Translations under genes and position numbers: made by a program
In this document: positions 9,432 through 18,937 of the stretch, piece after piece
How positions within the stretch are numbered: the first letter of the stretch is position 1
How the letters are laid out: each line of letters begins with the position of its first letter
Source of the DNA: Ancylothrix sp. D3o
Lineage (GTDB): Bacteria > Cyanobacteriota > Cyanobacteriia > Cyanobacteriales > Oscillatoriaceae
NCBI RefSeq assembly: GCF_025370775.1
Contig: NZ_JAMXEX010000008.1
Location: 171,197 to 235,196 of the forward strand
Length of the DNA stretch: 64,000 bases
Direction: 5' to 3'
The notes under the pieces: generated by a model
What the model was told of the DNA's origin: nothing
Seen by the model: only the letters and a program-made list of their open reading frames with translations
Databases searched by the model: none

Positions 9432-9986
9432 TTTGGGGGGTACCTTTCAACAAAGTTTTTATTTTTTTTTCCAAACAAAACCTAGCCAGCCCTGTGCAAA
9501 TTCGCAGAGATGACGATCTTTTTAAGAAAAAGTTCCACTGCTCAAAATTACAAAGTCAATCTTTACAATTTGGCCTTTTTCCACCGCACGCGACACTATT
9601 TTTCCAATAAATTGCGATTCGGTATGAGCCGGTAAAGAAAGGGAATTTTTCGCTAAATGGTAGATTTATATACTGTTTTAAGCGGGCTAGGGCTGGAAAT
9701 GTAATCTTTCTTAAGGTAGATTTAAAATAACGTAATAAATGCTTAAATGATAAGATCACGATGTCTTTAAAAACATCTAAAATCTAAAATTCTAAATTCC
9801 AAAGGTTACAAATTCCCCCAATTATCCAAAAAATTAGCCCCCACTTTTATTAAGTAGATTAAGTTATAAGTAGTTCCTAGCAGATTCGATTTACGCAGGG
9901 TCTTTTTCTGGATTTCTCCTCTATGCCAGCCCCAAAGATAGGGTATTTTTTGGGGTTCTGATTTGGTATCACGGCGTGGTACGACA
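9432..9986. other. AT-rich spacer
   Basis: Roughly 550 bases without a supportable gene. It includes short AAAATCTAAAATTCTAAA-type repeats near 9775-9800, the same kind of word found near 33460 and 47680-47815. Confidence 0.35.
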
Positions 9987-10112
9987 ATGAAACCGAACAT
10001 AAATATGGTAGCCAGACTTTTAAGAATTGGTATAACAAAACTGCCCCAAGAAATTTTAGCCCTCGTAGCAGCAGTAAAAACTAATCAAGACATCCCAACT
10101 AAAATTAAATAA
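9987..10112 (+). CDS. candidate 41-residue small protein
   Basis: Open frame ATG 9987 to TAA 10112 giving MKPNINMVARLLRIG..., an amphipathic, basic 41-mer rich in Ile, Leu and Ala. No clear ribosome binding site and no recognisable family. Listed only because it is a complete frame in an otherwise empty region. Confidence 0.2.
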   Translation: MKPNINMVARLLRIGITKLPQEILALVAAVKTNQDIPTKIK

Positions 10113-10123
10113 AAGGATAAATT

Positions 10124-10426
10124 TTATCTTTTTTCTAAAATCGTACAAATTAATTCACCGGCTCCGTTAGGCTCAAAAAATTCGATGGTATTATCTTGTT
10201 TTATTTTGATTTCTTTTCGGCAATTATAAACTTCTACGGGTGTTTCTTTGCCGTTGATGCTGACGCTGGCTCTGTATTCCCAATGGTTTTTTGCACTGCG
10301 TTTAATGGTGAGAATACAGATTTTTTGGTCTTTGATTTGCCGGCAAAAATTCGCTTGTGCCGGCAGTGTCACAGTCAGTGTTAGGCAGAGGATGAGCAGA
10401 AAAATTACAACTTTTAGGGTTTTCAA
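10124..10426 (-). CDS. small secreted protein of unknown function
   Basis: Starting from TTG at 10426 the product begins MKTLKVVIFLLILCLTL and continues to an AQA/NF cleavage site, a textbook Sec signal peptide. A frame extending back to TTG 10486 would bury this signal behind 20 polar residues, so the shorter form is preferred. The mature part is about 75 residues with three cysteines (FCRQIKDQKICILTIK, YNCRKEIK, ELICTILEKR) and a beta-strand-like pattern. This suggests a small disulphide-bearing periplasmic protein. No family recognised. Confidence 0.55.
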   Translation of the reverse strand: MKTLKVVIFLLILCLTLTVTLPAQANFCRQIKDQKICILTIKRSAKNHWEYRASVSINGKETPVEVYNCRKEIKIKQDNTIEFFEPNGAGELICTILEKR

Positions 10427-10819
10427 GGGTTGCCGGTTCCTTTGGCGCGGGTAATTGCATTGTTTGTATTTTACCTCCACCGGCAAACAAGGGAATCCCT
10501 AAAGCTGTCTGTTTGATGTGCCAAGCCTTGATATTTGCTCAACTCGCTATTTTAAAGCTTTCGACTCTCAGCTATTAACAGCCAGCCACTCATACCCCCT
10601 TTGTATCTTTAGTTTAGCCCGTCCCAAAAAAATCAAAACTTGACATTTGCGAAGCAAAAAATAACCCTTATGTATAAGGAGTAATAAAAACTAATTTTTC
10701 ACCCTACCCTGACACCCAAACAAAAACCTACAAAACCGGCACCCGTAAAGCGTCGGCTTTTTTGGTTTCTGGGTTAACCTGGAATCTTAAAATACTAGAG
10801 ATAACAAAAACAAACTTTG

Positions 10820-10888
10820 CGGACAATTACTGATAACGCCCCTATCTGGATTTGGATGGCAGACACTAGCGGAAAAATTCAATTTATT
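10820..10888 (+). pseudogene. PAS-domain remnant
   Basis: A short plus-strand stretch translates to ITDNAPIWIWMADTSGKIQF, which matches the beginning of PAS domains (compare MADNSPVLLWITDSQGNC in the hybrid kinase at 21204 in this window). After about 23 residues the similarity stops and the frame runs into non-PAS sequence antisense to the STAND gene. I read it as a scrap of a former sensor-kinase gene. Confidence 0.35.
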
Positions 10889-10966
10889 ATAGTAGGTCAA
10901 CGAACCTCAACTTATCATCACCACCGCTGTCAAAAAGGGGCAAATTTTTATCACCATTCCACCAAA

Positions 10967-13900
10967 TCATTCCTCAGAACACAACAAGCGATCCGCCGGA
11001 TTAACATTAGGATTTGTCTGCAAATAATCCCCCAACCACACACAAGCACGATCCACCAAATTATCCCAATCCAAACTCCATAAAATCACCTTACCCTCCG
11101 CAGTCGCCGCCGCCAAAAACTTGCCATCAAAACTAAAATCAATATCCAAAACTCCCCCATCCGACCACTTTAACTCCTTCAACAAAAACCCCTCCAAACT
11201 CCACAACTTCACCCGACCATCCCAACTCCCACTCGCCAAAGTTTTCCCATCTGGCGAAAACTCCACACTCGTAACACTATCGCTATATCCCTTCAACAAA
11301 GTTTTCGGTTTTCCCCCCGCCACCGGCCACAACTTCACAGTATTATCCCAACTCCCCGTCGCCAACAAATTCCCATCAGGGCTCCAAGAAACACTCGTCA
11401 CATAAGAACGGTGTCCATCCTCCCCCGCCAACGTCCGTAATAACGTCCCATCCAGACTCCAAATTTTCACAGTCGTATCATCAGAAGCGGAAGCAATCTT
11501 ACTACCATCCGGGCTAAAAGTCACCCCATAAATACGATTTGCATGGCCTGAGAAAGTCCTGATTAACTCTCCCCCCAGCGTCCAAAGTTTCACCGTTTTA
11601 TCCTTACTTCCCGTTGCCAAAAAACGACCATCAGGACTAAATTTTACCGCATAAATAGAATTACTATGACCCGCAAAAGTCCTCAATAATTCGCCGTCTT
11701 TTGACCAAAACTTCACCGTTTTATCCATACTCCCAGAAGCAATTAAGTTGCCATCGGGACTCCAAACAACCGACGTCACCCGATCCGTATGACCGGCCAT
11801 AGTTTTTAACAACACCCCCTCCCGACTCCAAAGTTTCAAACTTTTATCTCTACTCGCCGTCACAAAAAACCGGCCATCCGGTGAAAACTTCAGACTCGTC
11901 AGCCGATCTCCATGAGCAGCAATCACCGGCACTTGCAATTGCTCACTCCCCCACAACTTCACCGTTTTATCCAAACTCCCCGAAGCAATTAACGTCCCAT
12001 CAGGGCTCCAAGATACCCCCGTCACCCGACCACTATGGCCATTCAAAGTTTTTAATAACTCCCCAGAAACCGACCAAATTTTCACCGTTTGATCATCACT
12101 TGCCGTCGCAAACATTTTCCCATCAGCCCGCCAAGATACTGCATAAACAGCACTTTCATGGGCAGACAAACTTTTAATCAAACGGCCTTCTTTCGTCCAC
12201 AACTTCACCAAATTATCCCGCCCCGCCGTTGCAATTACATTACCATTAGGACTAAAAGACACCCCCAAAATCCAATTATTATGACCCCGCCAAGTCCTTA
12301 CCAACTTACCATCTCGCTGCCACAACTTCACCGTCCCATCATTACTTGCAGAAGCAATTAATTTTCCATCCGGCGAAAACTGGACAAAATTTACCGCATC
12401 TTTATGACCTTGCAAAGTCAACACCGGCAAACCCTGCTTATCCCATAACTTCACCGTCTTATCTTTACTCGCCGTTGCTATCAACTTCTCATCAGGACTA
12501 AACGCCACCCCAAACACAAAATCCTTGTGACCCTTCAGAGTTTTTTGCAATACTGGAAACCCAGATTTTAAATCCCACAACTTCACCGTTGTATCCCGAC
12601 TTGCAGATGCCAAAATCTTAGTATTATGACCCCAAACAACACGAGTCACACTTTCGGTATGACCCTCCAACGTCGCCAGCACCGAGCCATCCCGACGCCA
12701 AACTTTCACAGTTTTATCATTTCCTCCAGACGCAATCAACTCTCCATCGCCCGAAAAAGATACCGCCCAAATACTATCTTGATGACCTTCAAGCCGGTTG
12801 CGTTCGCGCACCCCATAAACCGCTTGTTGCAGCGCAGTAAGCACCCGAATTCGATTATCTGGCTGAGAATCTTTCACCGGCATCAGAGCTTTCTGAGCTC
12901 GCAAACTTTCCAGCAGCGCCTCTAACTCTTGATGCGAAACATAAAGCAACTCTGAATAAGCCACTTTCGCCCGGATATTCGCATCAATTTCCGCAATCTC
13001 TGCTTGTTTTCTAATATCTTCTGCCTTTTGCTTAAGCGCCTCCGCCCGAAGCCAAAAACCGCCGGTTAAAAAAGTCAGCAACAAAAAAAAACCACCAACT
13101 CCCGCCAAGAGTAGTTTTTGCTTTTCACTTCGTTTTAGCTGCTCTCTTTGCTGCAACTTAACGCGGCTCTCCTGTGAAGCTCGAATAAAGTGAACCAGAT
13201 AATCGTGAACTAATTGGTAGCGATCAGCCGGTTTTTCCCGGTGTAAAAATAACAACCCAGATCCAACCAATATCTCTAAAATCAAGTTTAATTTCTTTGC
13301 CCCAAATGTCAAATTTGCCGCTAACTCGCTTTTCGTTTTCAGGGGACGAATATTTCGCTCCTCCACCAAAGCGCTATCTTTAGAGCCCGTCAGCAAAGCC
13401 AGCACTTCCCAAGCCGCATTTTCATTTTCTTTTCCGCAATCAGCAATTACTTGCTGTAACCAGCGCTCGACAAGTTTTATTTTCGGCCCTTTTTTTCTAT
13501 ATTGTTCTTCGGTAGTAATTTTTTCTTCTTGCAGTTGAGCGCCAACAACTTGCAATTCAATCGGTCTAACTTTTCCAGAAGAACCGGCCAAATCTTCCAC
13601 CAAAGCATCAATCAAAGCTTCTTCTAAAAAAACGCGAGAACGCTGGGTTAAAGCGAGGATCACATCTTTGGTATCTTGGGCCGAAAAATATCCGACATGA
13701 TAGCGAATATCTTTATCCAAAATATTATTATTCACTGCATCTAAAGAGCCTAAACGCTCCCAGTCCAGCAAATAATGCAAATAATCTTCCCGCATCGACA
13801 AAATTACCTTGACAAAAGGAATATTTAAACACTCGCGCAGGAAATCAAAAAAAGGCCGTAATTCTTCATCAACCGGCTCTTGGCTGGCTTGATTGCAAAC

Positions 13901-16081
13901 AAAGAAAAATTCTTCAAATTGATCAAAAACCAGCACCGTTAACAAATTTTGAGCAGCATTTTTTCGCAATTGTTCAATCACGGAATCGAGGGTATCTAAC
14001 GGCAACCGTTCGCCGGAAAAGTGCCTAATTTCTGACAGCGCAACTCCCAACTGTTGACCAAGAGCGCGGCTCCAATCGGTATAAACTCTTAACACCACCG
14101 GCACCGCTACCCGGTCGCCAATTACTCGCCCTTGCAACGCCGGCACCAAACCAGCATTGACCAGCGAAGACTTACCGACCCCAGATTTTCCGTAAATAAT
14201 TGTTAGTTTGCAATCATTTCTAGCAAGGCGTTGCAGCAAACGTTTGACATCTTGGCTGCGACAAGAAACTTCAATTTCACAGCGGCAAGCCGGTGAATTG
14301 AGGCCGTTTTTTAAGGTAGGGTGTAGCCGCTGTTGTATGGCCAAGGGCGAGGCGGCGCTAACAGGTTGTAATTGACCGGCCCCAATAAAAGCTCTTCTGC
14401 CATACTGATGTTCGACAGTTCGCAGTTGTTGTTTGCAACGAAAAGCCTCCGCGAATTTCCCGATTTCAAAATAATGAAACCACAATTCTTGCAAAATGTT
14501 GATATAAAGTTCGGGGTCGTGGCCGGGGGTGGTGGCTGCCTTGGCTTCTTCGAGATAAGCAATGGCTTGGCTGATGCCGGTGCTTTTTTTATAGGAAGAC
14601 GGCAAGAATAATTGCGGCACCGACAAAGAAAAACCCTGTTTTCTCCTTTTTGTGTTGCCAACACTATCCAAGCTGCCGCGTAGGGCTTTGGCGAGTAAAA
14701 ATAAATAGAGGGCATGATGGGTCTGATCGTTTGCCGGCAGAGCGTTGGAAATTTCCAGGGCTTGCTGTGCGGCCCACTCGGCCTCCTCCCACTGACTTCT
14801 TACCAGGCAGACTTCTGCCAAAAACCCGTAATACCTGGCCAGTTGGGGCATCATGGCGTGGGTATGGGCCAAAAGTACGGCCTTTTGGGCGACCGCCAGC
14901 AGTTCATCCCATGCCTGCAAGCGCCGCAGCACTTCTCCTAAAGCATCGCTAAATTTTGCCAGCAAGTCTGGCCGGTCGGCAGTCTCAAACTTTTGCAAGC
15001 ACTCCTGCAAGCTAGATCGGGCCATGATTAAATAATCACTGCTTTGCAAGGGGTGCCGGTCGGCTTTTTGGGCATAAGCCAATCCCAAATGATAAAGGAT
15101 CACCGCAAACCAAAGCAGATGTTGGTCGAGGTTCTGGTTTTCTGAAGTTTGCCCCTCGCTGATCGCTTGTTTCCACACAGCGGCGCTGTTTTGGTAATGC
15201 TTGAGCGCGATTTCGAGTTTATCGCTGCTGCTGGCTTCTACTCCCAGGGCAAATTCTACTCCCGCAAGGGTTGCCGGTTCGAGGCGGATTTCTCGTTTTT
15301 GGCAGTCTCGCAGCGCGGCTAAGAGTTCCTGAGAATTATTGGTCAGCGGGTCTGCTGTATTGTCGTTGGGGTTTAAACATCTCGCCAACAGTTCCGAGGC
15401 CGGTGCCCGCAAAATTTTGATTAAATCTGGTGTATTAATTTCAAATTTGATTGAGCAAGCCGCCCAACTTTTGAAATCGGGCGCAAAGCGAACGAACTTT
15501 TGCATTACTTCATCGCTCAACCACAACACCACCGGCAAGGAGAAGTTTTGTTTTATTTCTTCCCGCAGTTGGTTGGTCGATTTAAGCAACCGGTCTAGGT
15601 CATTGACTGATTCAAACCCAGAAATTATCAAGGCGGAGGGCCGGTTTGCTAGACCCTGTTTCATGCAGTCATAAAGTGAAGTGATGGGGCTGGATACAAC
15701 GATTTTATGTAAATTTACTGGCTGGAAAGAATTTTTTCCGTTACTTTGCGCTTCGGCACCGATTAAATCACTTAATTGCTGTAAAATTTTTGGCTGAAGT
15801 GATCCATAATTACAGCGGACTAAAATCAAAGAAAATTGACCCATCGCTAGGGTAAGTGCCCGTGCCAAAATTTTTAAAGAACGCTTATTGTATGCGCTTA
15901 CATAGTCCAGTGGCAGCCGGTCAGTCATGGGGGAAGGATTTTGCAATTCCAAGTAAGAAAACATATTTCCATTAATAACTGCTTCTACAGTTGCGTCTTT
16001 ATAATCTTTAACAACATCCCCAATCGCTTTGGGAGTGCATTTTAACTCCAGCTTCAAAATCCCTGCATAGGTACGAAGCAT
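10967..16081 (-). CDS. STAND-type NTPase with TPR-like region, membrane segment and 14 WD40 repeats
   Basis: A 1704-residue regulatory ATPase. Residues 1-240 form an N-terminal domain I cannot name. Residues about 250-530 are helical and TPR-like. The NTPase core has the P-loop GKSGVGKSSLVNAG near residue 628, a DQFEEFFF Walker B and downstream helices typical of nSTAND1. A single hydrophobic segment (LLLAGVGGFFLLLTF) lies near residue 990, followed by a short coiled coil. From about 1100 to the end there are 14 WD40 repeats (GHxxxVxxVxFSPDGxxIASxSxDxTVKLW), enough for two seven-bladed propellers. The family is widespread in filamentous cyanobacteria, where such proteins are thought to sense ligands and oligomerise. 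Start ATG at 16081; no operon partner. Confidence 0.85.
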   Translation of the reverse strand: MLRTYAGILKLELKCTPKAIGDVVKDYKDATVEAVINGNMFSYLELQNPSPMTDRLPLDYVSAYNKRSLKILARALTLAMGQFSLILVRCNYGSLQPKILQQLSDLIGAEAQSNGKNSFQPVNLHKIVVSSPITSLYDCMKQGLANRPSALIISGFESVNDLDRLLKSTNQLREEIKQNFSLPVVLWLSDEVMQKFVRFAPDFKSWAACSIKFEINTPDLIKILRAPASELLARCLNPNDNTADPLTNNSQELLAALRDCQKREIRLEPATLAGVEFALGVEASSSDKLEIALKHYQNSAAVWKQAISEGQTSENQNLDQHLLWFAVILYHLGLAYAQKADRHPLQSSDYLIMARSSLQECLQKFETADRPDLLAKFSDALGEVLRRLQAWDELLAVAQKAVLLAHTHAMMPQLARYYGFLAEVCLVRSQWEEAEWAAQQALEISNALPANDQTHHALYLFLLAKALRGSLDSVGNTKRRKQGFSLSVPQLFLPSSYKKSTGISQAIAYLEEAKAATTPGHDPELYINILQELWFHYFEIGKFAEAFRCKQQLRTVEHQYGRRAFIGAGQLQPVSAASPLAIQQRLHPTLKNGLNSPACRCEIEVSCRSQDVKRLLQRLARNDCKLTIIYGKSGVGKSSLVNAGLVPALQGRVIGDRVAVPVVLRVYTDWSRALGQQLGVALSEIRHFSGERLPLDTLDSVIEQLRKNAAQNLLTVLVFDQFEEFFFVCNQASQEPVDEELRPFFDFLRECLNIPFVKVILSMREDYLHYLLDWERLGSLDAVNNNILDKDIRYHVGYFSAQDTKDVILALTQRSRVFLEEALIDALVEDLAGSSGKVRPIELQVVGAQLQEEKITTEEQYRKKGPKIKLVERWLQQVIADCGKENENAAWEVLALLTGSKDSALVEERNIRPLKTKSELAANLTFGAKKLNLILEILVGSGLLFLHREKPADRYQLVHDYLVHFIRASQESRVKLQQREQLKRSEKQKLLLAGVGGFFLLLTFLTGGFWLRAEALKQKAEDIRKQAEIAEIDANIRAKVAYSELLYVSHQELEALLESLRAQKALMPVKDSQPDNRIRVLTALQQAVYGVRERNRLEGHQDSIWAVSFSGDGELIASGGNDKTVKVWRRDGSVLATLEGHTESVTRVVWGHNTKILASASRDTTVKLWDLKSGFPVLQKTLKGHKDFVFGVAFSPDEKLIATASKDKTVKLWDKQGLPVLTLQGHKDAVNFVQFSPDGKLIASASNDGTVKLWQRDGKLVRTWRGHNNWILGVSFSPNGNVIATAGRDNLVKLWTKEGRLIKSLSAHESAVYAVSWRADGKMFATASDDQTVKIWSVSGELLKTLNGHSGRVTGVSWSPDGTLIASGSLDKTVKLWGSEQLQVPVIAAHGDRLTSLKFSPDGRFFVTASRDKSLKLWSREGVLLKTMAGHTDRVTSVVWSPDGNLIASGSMDKTVKFWSKDGELLRTFAGHSNSIYAVKFSPDGRFLATGSKDKTVKLWTLGGELIRTFSGHANRIYGVTFSPDGSKIASASDDTTVKIWSLDGTLLRTLAGEDGHRSYVTSVSWSPDGNLLATGSWDNTVKLWPVAGGKPKTLLKGYSDSVTSVEFSPDGKTLASGSWDGRVKLWSLEGFLLKELKWSDGGVLDIDFSFDGKFLAAATAEGKVILWSLDWDNLVDRACVWLGDYLQTNPNVNPADRLLCSEE

Positions 16082-16720
16082 CGGGGATTAAAACGCTCCT
16101 TAGTCTTCTTTTTTTTGAAAAAAATATGTTTTTGGTCTTTGCAGCCCATTTTGTCTTAGGCTTGCATTTTATCCTTCCTAGGCATGAAAATGCTTCTGTC
16201 TGGTGGGGGTTGCCATTTTGCCACTTACAGTATCTATCTGGAAAACGCTTCGCGGGCCCTAGAGAATAGAGAGCAAAACTTCCCCTTGTCAAAGAATAGC
16301 CTCTCTACCCATAATCGCTATCTGGCCAAAATGTCAAATTTTTAGTTATTTCAGCCTTGACGTTTATATTTTTTTTTGTTAAATTCTAATAATTTTTTTT
16401 ATTTCCTCAAGGAAAAAACTTTTTATTGTGTATTTTTTTACAAAAATTAATAATTAGCCAGAAGTTTTTGAGATTTATTACGAAAATTAAGCTAGAATAA
16501 TTTATCCAAAAACTTATTAGCAAACCAAAGTACACTGGCAGGTAGAAAATAAGACTTTTTGTTAGATGTGACTAACAAAGTAGTGGCTTTTATCCCTTTA
16601 AACCCAGCACGGGTTAAATTTTAATAAAATCTTCTTTCTCAAAAAAATAGAGTTCAGAGTTCATTAAAATCCGAAAACCAAACAGCTATGAACTCTGAAC
16701 ACAGCAGCTTTGTAGGCAAT
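16082..16720. other. AT-rich spacer
   Basis: About 640 bases, strongly A+T rich with several poly-T/poly-A tracts. It contains the presumed promoter of the STAND gene near its left end and the downstream region of the amidase gene at its right end. A short inverted repeat pair GAGTTCAGAGTTCAT / ATGAACTCTGAAC (about 16650-16700) could form a terminator hairpin for either direction. No gene seen. Confidence 0.4.
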
Positions 16721-18109
16721 TTACAATAAATTAGCTGACTCATAAAGCCGGCGAAGCAAAGCCATAATTTTTTGGCCATATTCCAAATCTGCCGACCAGC
16801 GTCCGCTTAACTGCTCCACCAAAGGCGCAATTCCCCGCGTTACAAACCGAAAGCGAGGATCAACAATTTCTTGGACAATGGGCTCGGTAGTGGCATAAGC
16901 TTTTAAGTGCTGAATTTGGGCTCTGACACCAATGCGGGCGCTGGGAAAAGAGGCCCCATTGCTGGCAGCGCCGACGCCGCCTAAACTGGCAAAATTGTTT
17001 TGGGTGGCTTTGACATCGCCCGGAAAACGCAAAAAGCCGGTTTCTAAACACATTTGACAAAAAGCCATATCGTAATTTACTCCCTCAATGCTGGCTTCTT
17101 CGCGGAAAAGTTTCGGCAAGTCAGGAAATTGGGTCAGCGCTGCTTCGTTGTTGGCCTTAAGAAACATCATTAACTGCACTTCTGTGGTGTTGCCATGACT
17201 CATAATTCGGTCAAGTTGACCGGCACAAACATTTAAAATTGAGCGCAATTTTACGGTGCGCGAGGGGTTATCCCAGCCTATAGAAATATTGAAATCTCTC
17301 AGTTCAATGGCTCGGATAAAGACAATATTTCTGAACGTCAGCCGGCGAATTTGTACCAACTTGGTCACGTTTAAACCAAGGCTGTCTACGAGATCGATAG
17401 GGATAAAGGCATTGCCGTTGACGATGATACCTTGTTCGCCGTGAATTTGGTTATTGATATTGATATTGCAATTTGGATAAGTTGTCGGGGTTGGAGTGGG
17501 GGTTGGTTGTGGTTGCGGTGTTGGCGTGGGGGTGGGGGAGGGAAGGGCACTTCCTCGTACCCAAGCTGCAAGAGAGTCTGCTATTCCCAAAGCAAAGTCT
17601 TTGCGCCGGTTTTGCAATAGATAACGGTCGTCTGGGTTGGTAAGAAAGCCAACTTGCATTACCATTGAGGGCACCACCAGTCCCCGGCAAAACAGTAGGC
17701 TGCCGGTGGCGGTGGCGGTATCTGGTTGGACGCCTCGGCTTGGCAGTTGTGGGACTCTTCGCAATAATCCCAGTAAAACGAGTTCGGCGTTGGCTTTGCG
17801 TTCATCGTTATTGGCGATGTAATAGACGCTTGCACCCCGCGCTAGGGGGTTGGAAAAGGCATCGGCGTGAATTTCGAGGGCCACATCACCCGGTCTTTGT
17901 CGGTCGTTGATCCAGTTGAGGCTTTGTCTGAGGCTGAGTTCGTCGGGGACGGCTAAAACTTCTAGGTTTCTGCCTCGCAATTCTACGGCGACAAGATCGC
18001 GCAGTAAGATCATTTCTCTGGCTTCTGTTGTACCGCCGGCTACGGTGCCGGTGTCTATGACTCCTGCTTCAAACCCGCCATGACCGGCGGAAAGAAAAAT
18101 TCGTCCCAT
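16721..18109 (-). CDS. N-acetylmuramoyl-L-alanine amidase fused to a glucosaminidase-type domain
   Basis: Bifunctional wall hydrolase candidate (462 aa). Residues 1-190 are an amidase_3 (zinc amidase) domain: FLSAGHGGFEAG with the zinc His, a catalytic-region EIHADAF, and VMQVGFLTNPDD near the end. A Pro/Thr-rich linker follows (about 195-215), then a stalk-like domain resembling the copper-amine-oxidase N-terminal fold (NGNAFIPIDLVDSLGLNV). The C-terminus is a glucosaminidase domain (FLKANNEAALTQFPDLPKLF, EASIEGVNYDMAFCQMCLETGFLRF, NNFASLGG). No signal peptide is apparent at this start, MGRIFLSAGHG, so export is unexplained. It may cleave both peptide and glycan bonds of peptidoglycan. Confidence 0.85.
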   Translation of the reverse strand: MGRIFLSAGHGGFEAGVIDTGTVAGGTTEAREMILLRDLVAVELRGRNLEVLAVPDELSLRQSLNWINDRQRPGDVALEIHADAFSNPLARGASVYYIANNDERKANAELVLLGLLRRVPQLPSRGVQPDTATATGSLLFCRGLVVPSMVMQVGFLTNPDDRYLLQNRRKDFALGIADSLAAWVRGSALPSPTPTPTPQPQPTPTPTPTTYPNCNININNQIHGEQGIIVNGNAFIPIDLVDSLGLNVTKLVQIRRLTFRNIVFIRAIELRDFNISIGWDNPSRTVKLRSILNVCAGQLDRIMSHGNTTEVQLMMFLKANNEAALTQFPDLPKLFREEASIEGVNYDMAFCQMCLETGFLRFPGDVKATQNNFASLGGVGAASNGASFPSARIGVRAQIQHLKAYATTEPIVQEIVDPRFRFVTRGIAPLVEQLSGRWSADLEYGQKIMALLRRLYESANLL

Positions 18110-18814
18110 TTTTAAGTGGTTCCTTTGTCAAGCATTTTATCTCAAGCATTTACGATAATCGATTCTGGTCTTGGCTGCCTTAGCCGGTTAGCAAAAAGGC
18201 ATGAAGCGATTTTAGATAGGGGATTTTTGCTAAAGGGATTTTTGAAAAGGCTATTTTTAATTTTTGAAAAGGCTATTTTAGATTTCGGGGATTAACGCTG
18301 ACGATTTTAGCGGTGAAACCCTTTAACAGGCTTGTTTGCAGCGGCTTCGGTCTGTAGTAGGATTTTTTTGCGGTTCTGGGGTGAGTATTGCCGGTGGCCG
18401 GCCTGCTTTTACGAAGTTTTGTTGCAAAACACAACGGTTTTTATTAAATTCAAAACTTTTGTGTAAAAATTTTCCGCGCCCGCGAGTTTTAGTGTTAAAT
18501 AAAAACACAAAGAGCAACTGGAAGGGTAAGTTCTTGGTTAGCAAAGTGGTAGATGCAGAAAACCAAGGCTAGGCTCTACAGTAAATTTCAACCTTTCTCA
18601 GTTGCTCTCCTTCTTCTCTCACTTCTCCCCGCAGCAGAGTCTCTACCTCTGGCTAACCCTGGCGATAATAAATTTTTATTATCAGCAGGGGGTTGTGATT
18701 TTTGTTGAGAATTTCTCGGCTTTACCTATTAGGGCTAGATCAGGGCTTAGATTAATTTTTATGGCTAGTGATGATTTTTTGTCCCGACAACCTCCTTAAG
18801 GGAGATAAGTAAAT
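18110..18814. other. long spacer between divergent amidase and pyk genes
   Basis: About 700 bases without a gene I can support. It contains a tandem TTTTTGAAAAGGCTATTTT repeat near 18238-18280. It also has the 16-base word GGCTAGATCAGGGCTT (18733-18748), which recurs at 28143-28158. Short plus-strand frames here lack ribosome binding sites and family features. Confidence 0.35.
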
Positions 18815-18834
18815 AATGTAAAGCAGATTACATT
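18815..18834. promoter_or_regulatory. dyad-symmetric operator candidate upstream of pyk
   Basis: Perfect inverted repeat AATGTAA-N6-TTACATT about 100 bases before the pyk start. The spacing and arm length fit a dimeric transcription factor site. Which factor would bind is unknown. Confidence 0.35.
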
Positions 18835-18937
18835 GCAGACAGGAGACTGGGCGAACTGAAATTATTGTGATAAGCTTATCGATTTAGTTGGCTGTATGTT
18901 TAAAAGTTTCACTCGTTACAATTCCCCACAAAACATC

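Noticed and set aside
10817..11083. 88-codon plus-strand frame as a gene
   Set aside because: Only its first 23 codons look like protein (a PAS scrap); the rest is antisense to the STAND gene and has no family features.
11000..12800. Regular DNA-level repetition as a CRISPR or satellite
   Set aside because: It is the coding sequence of WD40 blades, with a period of about 120-126 bases and an open frame.
18602..18799. 65-codon plus-strand frame before pyk
   Set aside because: TTG start, no ribosome binding site, and low-complexity composition without a family.
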